Source: Deltaproteobacteria bacterium
GTDB taxonomy: Bacteria; Myxococcota_A; UBA9042; DTJE01
DNA: 6,257 nt
NCBI GenBank assembly: GCA_016784945.1
Contig: JADHTP010000194.1
Location: 1-6,257, forward strand
Direction of reading: 5' to 3'
Positions 5,766 to 6,257 of this stretch are shown one piece after another; position 1 is the first letter of the stretch; each line of letters starts with the position of its first letter. Below the pieces are notes generated by a model that saw nothing but the letters and a program-made list of their open reading frames with translations, had not been told where the DNA came from and did no database searches. The position numbers and the translations under genes were made by a program.

Positions 5766-6257
5766 ATGGAATTCTGGATTGTCATTGGCGTCCTAGTTCT
5801 GGGCGTCCTATTTCTGATCAGTATCTACAACCGGCTGGTCGCCTACCGCAACCAGTACAAGAACGCCTATGCTCAGATCGACGTTCAACTGAAACGGCGG
5901 CACGACCTCATCCCCAACCTGGTGGAAACGGCCAAGGGCTACATCAAGCACGAACGCGAGACACTGGAAGCCGTGGTGGAGGCGCGATCCAAGGCGGTGA
6001 ACGCCGGAGCGGCCGCGGCGGGTAACCCGGGCGACCCCGGGGCCATGGGTGGACTGGTCCAGGCCGAGGGCATGCTCACCGGCGCCCTGGGCAAGCTCCT
6101 TGCCGTGGTGGAAAGCTACCCGGACCTCAAGGCCAACACTACCATGCAGCAACTCATGGAAGAATTGACCTCCACGGAGAACAAGGTGGCCTTCAGCCGT
6201 CAGGCCTTCAATGACGGCGTGACGGCCTACAACGTGACCCGCGAAAAGTTCCCCAAC
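5766..6257 (+). CDS. lemA: LemA family membrane protein (3' end outside window)
   Basis: ATG 5766 opens a frame that stays open to the window end (164 codons). A family length near 185-190 residues implies roughly 20-25 codons are missing. Residues 3-20 form one transmembrane helix. The family signature follows: YNRLVAYRN (21-29), IDVQLKRRHDLIPNLVETAKGYIKHE (38-63, highly conserved in LemA), then YPDLKAN (118-124) and later ELTSTENKVAFSRQAFND, ending YNVTREKFPN. The rest is predicted mainly helical, as in known LemA folds. An unusual Ala/Gly/Pro-rich segment (about 79-95) sits in the first loop, where many homologues have a shorter linker. Molecular function in bacteria is not settled; in several genomes it neighbours a TPM-domain or HtpX-type membrane protease gene, and any such partner would lie beyond the right edge. 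A GGAGGG ribosome site ends 4 nt before the start. Confidence 0.93.
   Translation, partial: MEFWIVIGVLVLGVLFLISIYNRLVAYRNQYKNAYAQIDVQLKRRHDLIPNLVETAKGYIKHERETLEAVVEARSKAVNAGAAAAGNPGDPGAMGGLVQAEGMLTGALGKLLAVVESYPDLKANTTMQQLMEELTSTENKVAFSRQAFNDGVTAYNVTREKFPN

Overview
The window is strongly GC-rich, with G or C at most third codon positions. Its gene content is a soluble Ser/Thr kinase with a 'CPLDG' zinc-ribbon N-terminus, a modular Ig/PPC/Cys-rich exported protein, a DUF2141 lipoprotein and LemA. This points to a myxobacterium-like organism (Myxococcota or a related former deltaproteobacterium). That placement is inferred from gene style, not from any marker gene.

Layout. Bases 1-878 on the minus strand hold the N-terminal 292 codons of a neutral/alkaline ceramidase-family hydrolase; its 3' end lies outside the window. 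A 207-bp divergent intergenic region (879-1085) follows. It contains a near-consensus promoter for the rightward genes, with a perfect 8-bp-arm palindrome filling the spacer between -35 and -10. Rightward there are three closely packed genes: a Ser/Thr kinase fused to a degenerate class III cyclase-like domain (1086-2894), a large exported protein with three Ig-like repeats, two PPC-like repeats and a 24-cysteine tail (about 2917-5175), and a small DUF2141 lipoprotein (5181-5684). An 81-bp gap with its own promoter-like sequence and a strong Shine-Dalgarno leads to lemA (5766 to the window end, about 164 codons, 3' truncated).

How they may work together. The kinase, the Ig/PPC protein and the DUF2141 lipoprotein look like one transcription unit: gaps of 22 and 5 nt and no visible terminator between them. 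A cytoplasmic signalling protein would then be co-expressed with two envelope proteins. The kinase has every recognisable catalytic motif except the catalytic Asp of HRD, which is Glu (HRE). Its cyclase-like domain has also lost key catalytic residues. It may therefore be a double 'pseudo-enzyme' acting as a scaffold or nucleotide sensor, or a weakly active kinase. The ceramidase-family protein keeps the candidate zinc histidines but not the usual serine nucleophile motif. I see no CRISPR array, tRNA, rRNA, insertion sequence or prophage gene.
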